From Pseudonocardia parietis (GTDB lineage: Bacteria; Actinomycetota; Actinomycetes; Mycobacteriales; Pseudonocardiaceae), in assembly GCF_017876315.1 (NCBI RefSeq), contig NZ_JAGINU010000004.1, forward strand, positions 186,001 to 250,000: a stretch of 64,000 nucleotides of DNA, read 5' to 3'. Of this stretch, positions 35,401 through 43,503 are shown in pieces. The position numbers and the translations under genes were made by a program. Position 1 is the first letter of the stretch. Each line of letters opens with the position of its first letter. The notes under the pieces were generated by a model. The model ran no database searches. It was not told the origin of the DNA and saw only the letters and a program-made list of their open reading frames with translations.

Positions 35401-36173
35401 TCGGCGCTCACCCGGTGTTGCCGCTCTCGGCGGCCATCGGCTGGATGGCCCGCTCGGCCGAACGGGCCCACCGCGATGTGATGGTTGTCGGGCTCCGCGA
35501 TGTCGGCGTGCACCACGGGATCGTGCTCGACGGCACCGAGCCCGGAGAGCTTGAGCTGACTCTCGACCGCGGCACCGTGGAGGGCGCCACCGTGAGCGTG
35601 CGCGCGTGGATCGGGTCGAGCAGGCCGCACTTCAGCGCGACCCTGCTGCTCGCCGCCGCCCCGCTCAGTGCGCCGACGGCGCAGACCTGGGCGCCCATCG
35701 ACGGCGCCGACGGCCTGCAGGTCTACCGCGACGCCGACCTGTTCCATGGCCCGCTGCTGCAGGGCTTGCGCCGGGTGATCGTGCGGGAACCGACCCGCCT
35801 GGTCGCCGAGTGCGAGCTGGCCGACTACCCGTTGGCCGGCGGTGGCTGGGCCGCGGAGTTGCACAGCCCGGTCCTCGGCGACGTCGTCCTGCAGGTCGCG
35901 TCCGTGCTGGGGGTCTGGCACCAGCAGGCGGGTTGTCTGCCGCTCTCGGTCGGCGCCGTCGATCTCTACGCCCCGATCCCCGACGGCGCGCCGTTCCGGG
36001 TGATCGTCGACGACCTGCGCCCGACTACCGGCGGTGTCACCGTGAACGCCACTGTGACCGACCCCAGCGGCCGGGTCCTGCAGCGTTGGACGGACGTCGG
36101 CGCGGTCAGCACCCCGGACATGGCCGCCAAGTTCGCCGAGGCGGTCCAGGTCTGGAACGAGGAGACGCGATGA
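29478..36173 (+). CDS. Pfa-type iterative synthase, KS-AT-ACP-ACP-ACP-KR-DH (2231 aa)
   Basis: Giant multidomain synthase of the PfaA (PUFA/secondary lipid) type. KS, about 15-475: catalytic Cys224 in DAACASS, His359 in EGHATGTAVGD, His399 in SQIGHTKGAAG. AT, about 570-880: nucleophile Ser670 in GHSYGEL, probably malonyl-specific. A long Ala/Pro-rich linker follows. Three tandem ACPs carry Ser1220, Ser1314 and Ser1414, each in LGIDSIKRVQIL, the signature of Pfa carriers. KR, about 1680-1940: VTGGARGV and Tyr1871 in DYAAANEALD. A C-terminal DH-like hotdog, about 1960-2200, has DHRIGAHPVLP and FHGPLLQGL. It repeatedly extends and partly reduces an acyl chain. GTG at 29478 follows AAAAGAGGA. It overlaps the next gene as ATGA. 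A phosphopantetheinyl transferase must come from elsewhere. Confidence 0.9.
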   Translation: MSDSPARIGRRTADEPIAIIGMAGLFPMARNYRDYWQNILDGLDCTCEVPETHWRPEDYFDPTPSTDPSHPDTTYCTRGGFVPETRFSPGEFGMPPNQLEVTTTVQLLSLVVARDLLRDAGAVTGSGNAGWYDPARTGVTLGVTGPMPLTHPMAARLETPVLKEVVRSCGLSDADAEAIAQKYLLAFPPWEENTFPGLLGNVTAGRIANRFDLGGMNCAVDAACASSLSALRMAAAELAEGRADLMITGGCDTENTVFGYMCFSRTQALSKSGRIKPFDDSADGTLVGEGIGMLALKRLADAERDGDRVYAVVQGIGSSSDGRFGSIYAPRASGQELALRRAYTDAGVSPASVELFEGHATGTAVGDRTELTALGTVLGEATDEIGYAAIGSVKSQIGHTKGAAGTASLMKLALALRHKVLPPTINIETPNTALDGHALYPNTTTRPWIRDPRRPVRRAAASAMGFGGTNFHVVLEEADPERPRTAHRGPRAHVWHAPNRHALVAALDSAPADGAIPAGDARIGFVSRTDAEADELRELAVALLSSMDEEHWSHPKGIWFRSTALPELKVAALFAGQGSQYVEMGRQAAIDLPPVGAAFDAANAGFADAGSDTLAAAVFPPPTVAEGPATPEESLRRTDYAQPAIGALTAGQYAVLRDFGLAPAGFLGHSYGELAALWAAGSLSEADFHALSRARGRAMAPPADVEGYDPGTMAAVSASREVVEDVLAGIDGVVVCNHNAPAQVVIGGCGAAVSAAVAEFSLRGLVAKELPVAAAFHTSHVDHAVEAFRAAVSAVEVGAPGALVVANSPDASYGADVEANRSVLAEQLRRPVEFVRGLERLAAEGATVFVEFGPKSVLTGLVERTLGERAIAIATDAGPTGDSAAALLGAAVQLVVLGAPLTGLDRFAAEPFADVEPTGMTVTLTGTTHRPGSRTAAYQDALSNGYRVELAAAAAPGALGPPVPESEASGAVAAGGNCAPGAGSPFGAPAPSAAAITDAAVALSGAPSPRPPAEGPAVPTTPSGDPLADHIDLHARYLDSQLRIAEGLVEVLRTQGDQADPQVHAGVRAIADSAVAISRGHTHANEVLSRMSGLTGAARGLAAGDPEVDRHGSAVGGQIFAAGAPAFPVPLAPADPPMAAPATPVSAAASATVSFTSPAPTDGIATDGTATDGGRDCASAGPGPDAVRSALLAVVSEKTGYPVDMIEPGMDLEADLGIDSIKRVQILGAVAEQIPSLPAVGPEQLAEARSVNDIVGILAATPAAASASTLAGPAGPDADSVRSALLAVVSEKTGYPVEMVEPGMDLEADLGIDSIKRVQILGAVAERIPSLPAVGPEQLAELRSVNDIVGILTVPVPVPVPVPASAGGESVTPSGVDPDSVRSALLAVVSEKTGYPVEMVEPGMDLEADLGIDSIKRVQILGAVAERVPGVAPVGPEQLAELRSVDDIVGVLAGGPAVGQDVGPAAVVEPERVVDTRPHRFTIDLAALPPVDRRTSPFAAAPVAWLVERGTSAPAALVNGLQNRGWSVTSERPEQLDAVLLLAGPHTDAEQLLTDAVGTAAAAVEALRRTAQSSRAAFLTVTRIDGGLGHRGTADLGLALQGGLSGLTKTLAREAPTVFARALDVAPGLDDAALAGVVLAELHDSDLVAEVGVDADLARWTPVRTDRGLAGVEPRMPGLTADDVVLVTGGARGVTAACVIALAERVSAEFLLLGRTTGVDEPEPAWAGGVPDDGLKAALIAELRNGSGGVGPKEVEREVATLRARREISSTLGAVRAAGARVRYLAADVADADAVRAVLGADAARVTTLVHGAGALADAALADKTAEAVGRVLGPKIAGLRGALEAVQTSPRVVVFGSVAGVLGNPGQADYAAANEALDRAAATLDGTAIHWGAWDGGMVTPQLKELFAARGVALLDPATGTAAFVEEIGNGERSVLVAPGGALAPVFPEPVGEVTLRRDTHLLTRDAVVADHRIGAHPVLPLSAAIGWMARSAERAHRDVMVVGLRDVGVHHGIVLDGTEPGELELTLDRGTVEGATVSVRAWIGSSRPHFSATLLLAAAPLSAPTAQTWAPIDGADGLQVYRDADLFHGPLLQGLRRVIVREPTRLVAECELADYPLAGGGWAAELHSPVLGDVVLQVASVLGVWHQQAGCLPLSVGAVDLYAPIPDGAPFRVIVDDLRPTTGGVTVNATVTDPSGRVLQRWTDVGAVSTPDMAAKFAEAVQVWNEETR
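33028..33835 (+). repeat. Three tandem ACP-encoding repeats
   Basis: Three copies at about 33028-33255, 33308-33535 and 33608-33835. Copies 2 and 3 are offset by exactly 300 bases and differ at only a few positions over about 150 bases around the phosphopantetheine Ser; copy 1 is more diverged. Recent duplication or gene conversion is implied. Confidence 0.85.
33537..33566 (+). repeat. GTCCCC hexanucleotide microsatellite
   Basis: Four exact GTCCCC units plus one GTTCCC variant encode a Val-Pro repeat in the linker between ACP2 and ACP3. In-frame slippage would change linker length by two residues per unit. Confidence 0.8.
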
Positions 36174-38257
36174 GCTTCGATCAGATCACCTTCGACGGCG
36201 ACCCTTTCGACGCCCTCGCCGCAGGCCATGATCCGCAGCCGGACAGCGTGACGGTCACCGCCGCACCCCGCGCCACGTCCGGTGCCGCCGCTGACGCGGC
36301 GCCCGGGGCGGCCGACCCGGCGTCCTCCGGGGAGGACCTCGCAGCCCGGGTGGTCGGCGCACTGCGCGCCGAACTGGTCACGGCGCACCGCTCCGCGATC
36401 GAGGTGCAGGCGGCCTGGCAGACGACGGCGCTGACCGCGCTACAGGCCGGGCGGCCGGTACCGGCCGCCCGGGTGCTGCCGGCCCGGGCCGGCAGCGCGC
36501 CGATCGAGCCCACGGGGCACCGGGCCGCGGCCCTGACCCTCGCCTCGCCGCGCCTGTCCCTGCTTCCCGCTGGGTATCGGCCCGAAGGTGGGCTGGAGCC
36601 CCTCGCCCCGGCGCTGGTATCCACGCTGGACACCGCTGCGCTGGACGTGCTACGGCGCGGCGACCTGGCCGCTGTGTTCGGCCCGCGCCACGAGCGTGGC
36701 GAGCCGGGACCGACCCTGAGCGGTGGGCCGCTGCAGGCCGTCACCGAGGTGCGGGCCGGTGGCCCGGTCGGCGTCGCCGTGCTCCGCGGCGTCGCCACCG
36801 CCCCGGCGGACGCCACTGAGCTGCGGGCCCTGGCCACCCAGGTCGGGCAGGTAATTGCCGGTTGGCTCGGACTCGCGACGGTGGTGCCGGGCGCCCGGTT
36901 CGTCGCCGAGGGCGGCACCGTCACCGCCGAGACCGCGCCCTCGGGCGAGGTCGAGGTGCGCGCCGAGGTGAGCGCCGCCGATCTTCTTCCACGCCCCTGG
37001 GTGCGGGTCGACGTCGAGTGCCCCGCGGGCCTGGTCACCGGCCTCGACGTCGCGGTCCGCGAGAAGCCTGGCACCCCGCTGGGCACCCGCCGCGGCGGCA
37101 ATCCGCCCGCGCTTCCGGTGCGCCGCGGCGTCACCGGGCGTCTTGCCGCCGTCGACGAGCTCGCGTTGGCCACCGCCTCGGCCGGGGACCTGCAGATGGC
37201 CCTCGGCCCGGAGTTCGCCCGCTACGCCGAGGTCCGGGCGACCCGCCCGCCCGCGGGTGGGCTGCGGCTGGTCGGACGGGTCATGGAGGTCCACGGCACC
37301 CGCGGCGATCTCCTCCAGGGCACCGGCGAGACGGAGTACGACTCCGCCGCCGACGCCTGGTACTACGGCGCCGCGCCCAGCCCGACCGTGCCGAACGTCA
37401 TCCTGATGGAGACCTCGCTGCAGTCGGCCCTGCTGCTGGGCTATCACCTCGGCGCCACGCTCACCGACCCCGAGGAGGACTACAGCCTGCGCAACCTGGA
37501 CGGCAGCGCCACCCTGCACCGCGAAGTCGATCTGCGCGGCCGCACGATCGTCCAGCGCTCGCAGCTGCTGTCCACGACCGTCCTGTCCGGCGCGGTACTG
37601 CAGAGTCTGGCCTACGAGCTCTGGCTCGACGGCGAGGACCGCGACCGGATGGCTCCGTTCTACTCCGGGCGCTCGCTGTTCGGGTTTTTCAACGCCACCG
37701 CGCTGGCCAACCAGACCGGCCTGGACAACGGCACCTATGTCCCCACCTGGCTCGAGCAGCACCCGACCCTGGCCCGGACCGTCGCGGGTGGACGGACCGG
37801 TGCGCGCGATGAGCTGGACCTGGTGCGGGATCTGGAGGTCGTCGACGGCGGCGGCCGCCACGGCCAGGGATATCTGCGGGCGTCGCGGATCGTGCACGAC
37901 TCCGACTGGTTCTTCGCCCGACACTTCCACCTCGACCCCGTCATGCCCGGCTCGCTGGGTGTCGAGGCGGTGATCCAGGCGATGCAGGAATGGCTGGTGG
38001 ACACCGGCGCGATCGACGAGCTGGCCGAGCCGGAGTTCGTGGTTCCCGCCGGAGTGGAGTTGTCCTGGCGCTATCGCGGCCAGATTCTCGCCGCGGACGG
38101 CGAGATGACCCTCGAAGTACATGTCAAGCAGGTCCAGCGGCGTCCCGGGCGGGTCCGCGTCGTCGCCGACGCCTCGGTCTGGAAGCCGGGCCTGCGGATC
38201 TACGAGCTGACCGACGTCGCCGCCGAGGCGCGCGAGAAGGGAGCACCCGCGTGGTGA
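36170..38257 (+). CDS. PfaC-like FabA-type dehydratase without KS-CLF (695 aa)
   Basis: Matches the dehydratase end of PfaC-type proteins. The C-terminal hotdog has WFFARHFHLDPVMPGSLGVEA (about residues 578-598) with catalytic His585 and the helix Glu. A preceding hotdog (about 340-500) reads WYYGAA at the equivalent place followed by VPNVILMETSLQ; it lacks the His, as a structural partner domain would. The first 330 residues hold a weak, decayed echo of the same unit. The KS and chain-length-factor domains that normally start PfaC are absent. It dehydrates, and perhaps isomerises, hydroxyacyl chains made by the 29478 synthase. ATGA overlap upstream and GTGA downstream. Confidence 0.8.
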   Translation: MSFDQITFDGDPFDALAAGHDPQPDSVTVTAAPRATSGAAADAAPGAADPASSGEDLAARVVGALRAELVTAHRSAIEVQAAWQTTALTALQAGRPVPAARVLPARAGSAPIEPTGHRAAALTLASPRLSLLPAGYRPEGGLEPLAPALVSTLDTAALDVLRRGDLAAVFGPRHERGEPGPTLSGGPLQAVTEVRAGGPVGVAVLRGVATAPADATELRALATQVGQVIAGWLGLATVVPGARFVAEGGTVTAETAPSGEVEVRAEVSAADLLPRPWVRVDVECPAGLVTGLDVAVREKPGTPLGTRRGGNPPALPVRRGVTGRLAAVDELALATASAGDLQMALGPEFARYAEVRATRPPAGGLRLVGRVMEVHGTRGDLLQGTGETEYDSAADAWYYGAAPSPTVPNVILMETSLQSALLLGYHLGATLTDPEEDYSLRNLDGSATLHREVDLRGRTIVQRSQLLSTTVLSGAVLQSLAYELWLDGEDRDRMAPFYSGRSLFGFFNATALANQTGLDNGTYVPTWLEQHPTLARTVAGGRTGARDELDLVRDLEVVDGGGRHGQGYLRASRIVHDSDWFFARHFHLDPVMPGSLGVEAVIQAMQEWLVDTGAIDELAEPEFVVPAGVELSWRYRGQILAADGEMTLEVHVKQVQRRPGRVRVVADASVWKPGLRIYELTDVAAEAREKGAPAW

Positions 38258-39834
38258 CCCACACCCTGCCCGGGCCCCATCTCGACGCGCTGTCGCGCGG
38301 CGAGGGGCCGGCCCGGACCCCGGACGAGCTCTACCAGGTCCTCGCCGATCTGGACCGACCCGTGTTCGTCGTCCGCGACGAGCGTGGCGTCGCCGCGACC
38401 AACTACCCCGACGGAGCCCACCGCCCCGGGGTGCAGGTGCTCGCGGCGACCGGCCCGCTGCCGCCCGCCCGGCTGGGTGCCGCCGCGTTCCACCGCACCC
38501 ACGGTGTGCGGCTGGCCTACCACGCCGGCGCCATGGCGCACGGCATCGCGTCGGCTGAGATGGTGACCGCCCTGGCCCGCGCCGGGGTCCTGGCCAGCTT
38601 CGGCGCGGCGGGGCTGGTCGCGGAAAAGGTCGATGCCGGCCTCACCGCGATCACCCGGGACGCACCCGGGCGCCCGTTCGCGTGCAACCTCATCCATAGC
38701 CCGAGCGAGCTCGCCATGGAGCGCTCGACGGTGGATCTCTGCCTGCGGCACGGGGTCAGCACGGTCGAGGCTTCGGCGTTCCTGGCGCTGACCCCGGAGA
38801 TCGTCCGTTACCGTGCGCTCGGGTTGTCCCGTGCCGCCGACGGCTCCCTCCGGATCGGGCACCATGTGATCGCCAAGGTGTCGCGCACCGAGATCGCCGA
38901 GCTGTTTCTGGCGCCGGCACCCGAGCCGATCCTGCGGCGGCTGGTGGAGGAGGGTCGGATCACCGGTGAGCAGGCCGCGCTCGCCGCGGCCGTGCCGCTG
39001 GCCGATGACATCACCGCCGAGGCGGATTCCGGCGGGCACACCGACCGCCGGCCGCTGCCGGTGCTGTTGGGCGAGCTGCTGCGGCTGCGCGACCGGCTCG
39101 ACACGCGGGTCCGGATCGGCGCCGCGGGCGGGATCGGGACCCCGCAGGCGGTGGCGGCGGCGTTCGCCCAGGGCGCCGACTACGTCGTCACCGGCTCGGT
39201 CAACCAAGCCTGCGTGGAGTCGGGTCAGTCCACGGCGGCCAAGGAACTGCTCGGTCAGGCTGAGGTGACCGACTGCGAGATGGCGCCCGCGAGCGACATG
39301 TTTGAGCTCGGTGTGGACGTGCAGGTGCTGCGCCGTGGCACGATGTTCGGCTCCCGCGCCCGTCGCCTCTATGACCTCTACCGCCGCCACGACGGCCTCG
39401 ACGACCTGCCGGCCGAGGAGCGGGAGTCGCTGGAGCGCACCGTGTTCCGTCGCCCGCTCGAGGACGTGTGGGCCGAGACGGTGGACTACTTCACCCGCCG
39501 CGACCCCGACCAGATCGCCCGCGCCGCCGAGAACCCCAAGCGCCGCATGGCTTTGGTGTTCCGGTGGTACCTGGGGCTGTCGTCGAACTGGGCCGCCGGT
39601 GGCGTCGAGGACCGCAAGGCCGACTACCAGATCTGGTGCGGCGCCGCGATGGGTGCTGCCAACAGCTGGCTGGCCGGTACTCCGCTCGAACCCGTCGGCG
39701 CTCGCACGGTCGCGGGCATCGCCGAGAACCTCATGCGTGGCGCGGCCTTCCACAGCCGGGTCACCACCCTGCGCCAGGCGGGCGTCAGTCTGCCCGCTCG
39801 GTGCGCCGCCCACCGACCGGAGGTCGTTGCGTGA
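38254..39834 (+). CDS. PfaD-type trans-acting enoyl reductase (526 aa)
   Basis: FMN-dependent enoyl reductase of the 2-nitropropane-dioxygenase-like fold used in trans by Pfa synthases. Typical segments: [29 protein letters not shown] with the substrate-channel region, a barrel strand [18 protein letters not shown], and the Pfa-specific [20 protein letters not shown] and [18 protein letters not shown] near the C-terminus. It reduces selected enoyl intermediates and so sets which double bonds survive. GTG at 38254 overlaps the dehydratase TGA; GTG at 38251 is the alternative. Confidence 0.9.
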   Translation: MTHTLPGPHLDALSRGEGPARTPDELYQVLADLDRPVFVVRDERGVAATNYPDGAHRPGVQVLAATGPLPPARLGAAAFHRTHGVRLAYHAGAMAHGIASAEMVTALARAGVLASFGAAGLVAEKVDAGLTAITRDAPGRPFACNLIHSPSELAMERSTVDLCLRHGVSTVEASAFLALTPEIVRYRALGLSRAADGSLRIGHHVIAKVSRTEIAELFLAPAPEPILRRLVEEGRITGEQAALAAAVPLADDITAEADSGGHTDRRPLPVLLGELLRLRDRLDTRVRIGAAGGIGTPQAVAAAFAQGADYVVTGSVNQACVESGQSTAAKELLGQAEVTDCEMAPASDMFELGVDVQVLRRGTMFGSRARRLYDLYRRHDGLDDLPAEERESLERTVFRRPLEDVWAETVDYFTRRDPDQIARAAENPKRRMALVFRWYLGLSSNWAAGGVEDRKADYQIWCGAAMGAANSWLAGTPLEPVGARTVAGIAENLMRGAAFHSRVTTLRQAGVSLPARCAAHRPEVVA

Positions 39835-41549
39835 CCGAGACCCTGCCTGCCCCGCCGCTGCCCCACCCCGATGTATCGCGCCCTGCCGACTGGGTGCTGT
39901 GCTCGGGCTGTAGCGAGATGGTCTACGCCAAGCGTCTGCGCCGCACCCTCGGCGTCTGCCCCGAATGCGCCTACCACCACCCGCTCACCGCGCCGCAGCG
40001 CCTGAGCTGGCTGCTCGACGAGGGCTCCGTTCGGGCTCTGCCGACGGGCCGCCACGAGACCGACCACCTCGGGTTTGTCGATTCCCGGCCCTACCCTGAT
40101 CGCCTGCGCGACGCCCGCCGCCGCACCGGGCTGGATGAGGCCGTGGTGTGTGCGCGCGGCCGGATCGACGGTCATCCGGTCGTCGTGGCGGCCATGGACT
40201 TCCGGTTCCTCGGTGGCTCGCTCGGCGCCGCGGTCGGTGAGGCGATCACCCGCGTCTGCGAGGTCGCGGAGGCCGAGCGGATCCCGGTGCTGCTGGTCAG
40301 CGCGTCGGGTGGGGCGCGGATGCAGGAGGGCATCGTGGCCCTGATGCAGATGGCCAAGACGAGCCAGGCACTGCGCCGGCTCGACGAGGCCGGCATCCTC
40401 ACGATCTCGCTGATCACCGACCCGACCTACGGTGGCGTCGCCGCGAGCTTTGCCACCCTGTGCGATGTCATCGTGGCCGAGCCGGGAGCCCGGCTCGGGT
40501 TCGCGGGTCCCCGGGTGATTGCCCAGACCATCGGTGAGACCTTGCCCGAGGGCTTCCAGACCGCCGAGTACCTGCTCGAGCATGGGATCATCGACCTGAT
40601 CAGCCCGCGGGCCGAGTTGCGCGGGGTTCTGGCGAAGCTGCTGGCCGTCGGGGCCGGGAACGCGGCGGTCGCCGGTGAGCCCGCGCAGGTGTTGGTCCGC
40701 GACGTCGCCGAGCTGCCCGAGCGCCACCCCTGGGAGGCCGTGCGCGCCGCGCGCCGCTTCGGACGCCCCACCACTTTGGACTACGCACATCTTCTGCTGG
40801 AGGACTTCACCGAGCTGCACGGTGACCGGATGGCCGCCGACTGCGCGGCCATGGTCTGTGGGCTCGGCACACTGGCCGGGATGCCGATCGTGCTCGTCGG
40901 CACGCAGAAGGGCCGCACCCCCGCCGAGCTGCCCCAGCGCAACTACGCCATGTCCACCCCGGCCGGCTACCGCAAGGCGGCCCGGGCGATGCGCCTGGCC
41001 GCGAAGCTGGGCCTGCCGGTCGTCAGCCTGGTCGACACCTCGGGCGCCTACCCCGGCGTCGCGGCCGAGGAACAGGGCCAGGCTGTGGCCATCGCGGAGA
41101 ACCTGCGACTGCTCTCCGGCCTACCGGTGCCGGTGGTCGCGGTGGTGACCGGGGAGGGCGGCAGCGGGGGCGCCCTCGCTCTGGCCGTCGCGGACGAGGT
41201 ACTGATGTGTGCGAACGCGGTGTACTCGGTGATCACGCCCGAGGGCTGCGCCTCCATCCTCTGGAAAGACGCCGGGGCCGCCCCGCGAGCCGCGGAGGCC
41301 TTGCGGGTCGACGCCCGCTCGTTGCTCGGGCTCGGCGTCGTCGACGGTGTGGTGCCCGAGGCCGAGCACGGCGATCACCTCACCGCTGCGGAGAACCTCG
41401 GCTCCGCGCTCGTCACCAGCCTGCTGCCGCTGTCGCGTATGGATGCCGCCACACGAACCGCCCGGCGCCACGAGCGGTTCCGCCGCTTCGGCGCCCCGCA
41501 AAGTTCCGACACCACCGAGGCCACTGAGCGGATCGGGGCGACGGTGTGA
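39831..41549 (+). CDS. Acetyl-CoA carboxylase carboxyltransferase, fused beta-alpha (AccD-AccA) (572 aa)
   Basis: Transfers CO2 from carboxybiotin to acetyl-CoA to make malonyl-CoA. The N-terminal half is AccD-like with a zinc ribbon (Cys24, Cys27, Cys43, Cys46) and [11 protein letters not shown]; the C-terminal half is AccA-like ([21 protein letters not shown] and [15 protein letters not shown]). The two subunits, separate in most bacteria, are fused. With accB and accC next door it forms a complete enzyme dedicated to this operon, presumably feeding the malonyl-dependent synthase. GTGA overlaps on both sides. Confidence 0.9.
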   Translation: MTETLPAPPLPHPDVSRPADWVLCSGCSEMVYAKRLRRTLGVCPECAYHHPLTAPQRLSWLLDEGSVRALPTGRHETDHLGFVDSRPYPDRLRDARRRTGLDEAVVCARGRIDGHPVVVAAMDFRFLGGSLGAAVGEAITRVCEVAEAERIPVLLVSASGGARMQEGIVALMQMAKTSQALRRLDEAGILTISLITDPTYGGVAASFATLCDVIVAEPGARLGFAGPRVIAQTIGETLPEGFQTAEYLLEHGIIDLISPRAELRGVLAKLLAVGAGNAAVAGEPAQVLVRDVAELPERHPWEAVRAARRFGRPTTLDYAHLLLEDFTELHGDRMAADCAAMVCGLGTLAGMPIVLVGTQKGRTPAELPQRNYAMSTPAGYRKAARAMRLAAKLGLPVVSLVDTSGAYPGVAAEEQGQAVAIAENLRLLSGLPVPVVAVVTGEGGSGGALALAVADEVLMCANAVYSVITPEGCASILWKDAGAAPRAAEALRVDARSLLGLGVVDGVVPEAEHGDHLTAAENLGSALVTSLLPLSRMDAATRTARRHERFRRFGAPQSSDTTEATERIGATV

Positions 41550-42136
41550 GCGAGCTCGAACAGATCCTCACCACTTTGCATCGCGCCGCCGCGGCCATGG
41601 TCGCGGACCCGCGGCCGCCGGCGCGGATTCGTCTCGGTGCCCACGGGGTCGATTTGGAGTGGGAGCTGGTCCCGGCCGGTGCCGTGGAGGCCGCGGGCAC
41701 GGGGGCCGGCCGGACCTTCGCCGTCGCTGCGGACGCGTCGGCCGGTGCGCTTCTGACATCGAGCCCTGCGGGTGGCCCCGCGCTCACCGGCGCGGGCAGC
41801 GCCACCTCCGGTGCCCCGGTGGCAGGTGGGATTGGGCCGGTGGGCCCCGTGGGGGCAGCGAGTGCGGTGGGCGACACCGCCGCCGTCACCGTCGAGCACA
41901 CCCTCATCACCGCGCCGACGGTCGGGGTGTTCTACCGGGCTCCCGAACCCGGCGCGGTCGCCTTTGTGGACACCGGAGACCTCATCACGTCCGGTCAGCA
42001 GGTCGGCATCGTCGAGGCGATGAAGCTGATGATTCCCGTGCACGCCGATCGCGGCGGCCGGGTCGTCGAGGTTCGGTGCGCCGACGCCACCGCGGTCGAG
42101 TTCGGAGCACCGTTGTTCGCTGTGGCGGTGGACTAG
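41546..42136 (+). CDS. accB: Biotin carboxyl carrier protein (196 aa)
   Basis: Carries biotin between the carboxylase and carboxyltransferase. The biotinyl domain occupies the last 80 residues with the attachment Lys160 in EAMKLM, preceded by a 70-residue Ala/Gly/Pro-rich flexible linker and an N-terminal helix. A biotin-domain thumb-like insertion ([12 protein letters not shown]) marks it as AccB rather than a lipoyl protein. GTG at 41546 overlaps the upstream TGA; its own TAG overlaps accC by one base. Confidence 0.9.
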   Translation: MSELEQILTTLHRAAAAMVADPRPPARIRLGAHGVDLEWELVPAGAVEAAGTGAGRTFAVAADASAGALLTSSPAGGPALTGAGSATSGAPVAGGIGPVGPVGAASAVGDTAAVTVEHTLITAPTVGVFYRAPEPGAVAFVDTGDLITSGQQVGIVEAMKLMIPVHADRGGRVVEVRCADATAVEFGAPLFAVAVD

Positions 42137-43503
42137 TGCACACCGTCTTGATCGCGAACCGTGGCGAGATCGCCCTGCGGGTGCTGCGGACCTGCCGGGA
42201 GATGGGTCTGCGCACGGTCGCGGTGTACTCCCAGGTCGACGACGGTTCGGCCGTGGTCGGCGAGGCCGATGAGACCGTGCGGATCGGGCCCGGACCCGCC
42301 CGGCGCAGCTACAACCACATCCCTGCGGTGATTGAGGCCGCCCGGATGACCGGCGCCGACGCCATCCATCCCGGCTACGGCTTCCTGTCGGAGAATCCCG
42401 ACTTCGCCGAGGTCTGCGCGGCCGAGGGCATCACGTTCGTCGGGCCCCCGCCGGAGGTCATGGAACGCCTGGGTGACAAGGCTTCCGCCCGTGCGGCGAT
42501 GGTCGCTGCCGGGTTCCCGCTGCTTCCGGGCAGCACCGACGCGATCGACGACCCGGACGCCGCGAAGTCGTTCGCCGACGAGATCGGTTACCCGATCATC
42601 ATCAAGGCTGTCGCCGGAGGTGGCGGCCGCGGGATGGCCGTTGTGCGGGATCCGCGGGAGTTCACCGAGACCTATCGCCGCACCCGGGCGGGTGCGGCGG
42701 CGGTGTTCGGCGACGGGCGGGTCTACGTGGAGCGCTACCTCGACTCCGCCCGCCACGTCGAGATTCAGGTGCTGTGCGACACCCACGGCAACGGGGTCCA
42801 CCTGGGCGCGCGGGACTGCTCGGTGCAGCGCCGCCACCAGAAGCTCGTCGAGGAGACCCCGGCGCCCGGGCTGTCCGACGATGCGCAGCGGGAGATCGGT
42901 GAGTCGGCGGTGCGCGCGGTGCTCTCGGTCGGATACGTCGGCGCCGGCACCGTCGAGATGCTCGTCGACACCGCGTGTGCGCACTACTTCATGGAGGTCA
43001 ACTGCCGGCTGCAGGTCGAGCATCCGGTGACCGAGATGGTGACCGGCATCGACCTGGTCGCCGAACAGCTTCGCGTCGCGATGGGGGAGCCGCTGCGGTT
43101 CACCCAGGACGGGATCCGGTTTCACGGGGTGGCCGTCGAGTGCCGGATCAACGCCGAGGACCCCGTCAAGGACTTCGCTCCCACCCCGGGGCTGTTGGAG
43201 TCGGTGGAACTGCCCGGTGGCCCGTTCGTGCGGGTGGACACCCACGTCGCGGCGGGCAGTCGGATCCCGTCGGAGTACGACTCGCTGCTGGCCAAGGTGA
43301 TCACCTGGGCGCCGGATCGCGACGCCGCGTTGCGCCGGATGGACCGCGCGCTGGCCGAGACCCGGCTGCGGGGCGAGCGCATCGCGACCACCGCGGGCTT
43401 TCTCCGCGAGGTGCTCGCCGAACCCGACTTCCGGGCCGGACGGCACGACACCGGCCTGCTGGACCGCATGAAGGACCGACCTTTGGGAGGAGTGGCGGTA
43501 TGA
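42136..43503 (+). CDS. accC: Acetyl-CoA carboxylase biotin carboxylase (455 aa)
   Basis: ATP-grasp enzyme that carboxylates biotin on AccB. N-terminal LIANRGEIALRVLRTCRE, the Gly-rich ATP lid KAVAGGGGRGM, the catalytic Glu-Asn region FMEVNCRLQVEHPVTEM and the ARDCSVQRRHQK segment are all present. The length is that of a stand-alone AccC, so it is not the long actinobacterial AccA3-type fusion used in primary metabolism. GTG at 42136 in TAGTG couples it to accB; ATGA couples it to the desaturase. Confidence 0.9.
   Translation: MHTVLIANRGEIALRVLRTCREMGLRTVAVYSQVDDGSAVVGEADETVRIGPGPARRSYNHIPAVIEAARMTGADAIHPGYGFLSENPDFAEVCAAEGITFVGPPPEVMERLGDKASARAAMVAAGFPLLPGSTDAIDDPDAAKSFADEIGYPIIIKAVAGGGGRGMAVVRDPREFTETYRRTRAGAAAVFGDGRVYVERYLDSARHVEIQVLCDTHGNGVHLGARDCSVQRRHQKLVEETPAPGLSDDAQREIGESAVRAVLSVGYVGAGTVEMLVDTACAHYFMEVNCRLQVEHPVTEMVTGIDLVAEQLRVAMGEPLRFTQDGIRFHGVAVECRINAEDPVKDFAPTPGLLESVELPGGPFVRVDTHVAAGSRIPSEYDSLLAKVITWAPDRDAALRRMDRALAETRLRGERIATTAGFLREVLAEPDFRAGRHDTGLLDRMKDRPLGGVAV

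Noticed and set aside
33315-35921. 868-codon open frame antisense to the synthase
   Set aside because: Shadow of the ACP-KR-DH region. It includes repetitive peptides created by the ACP repeats on the other strand.
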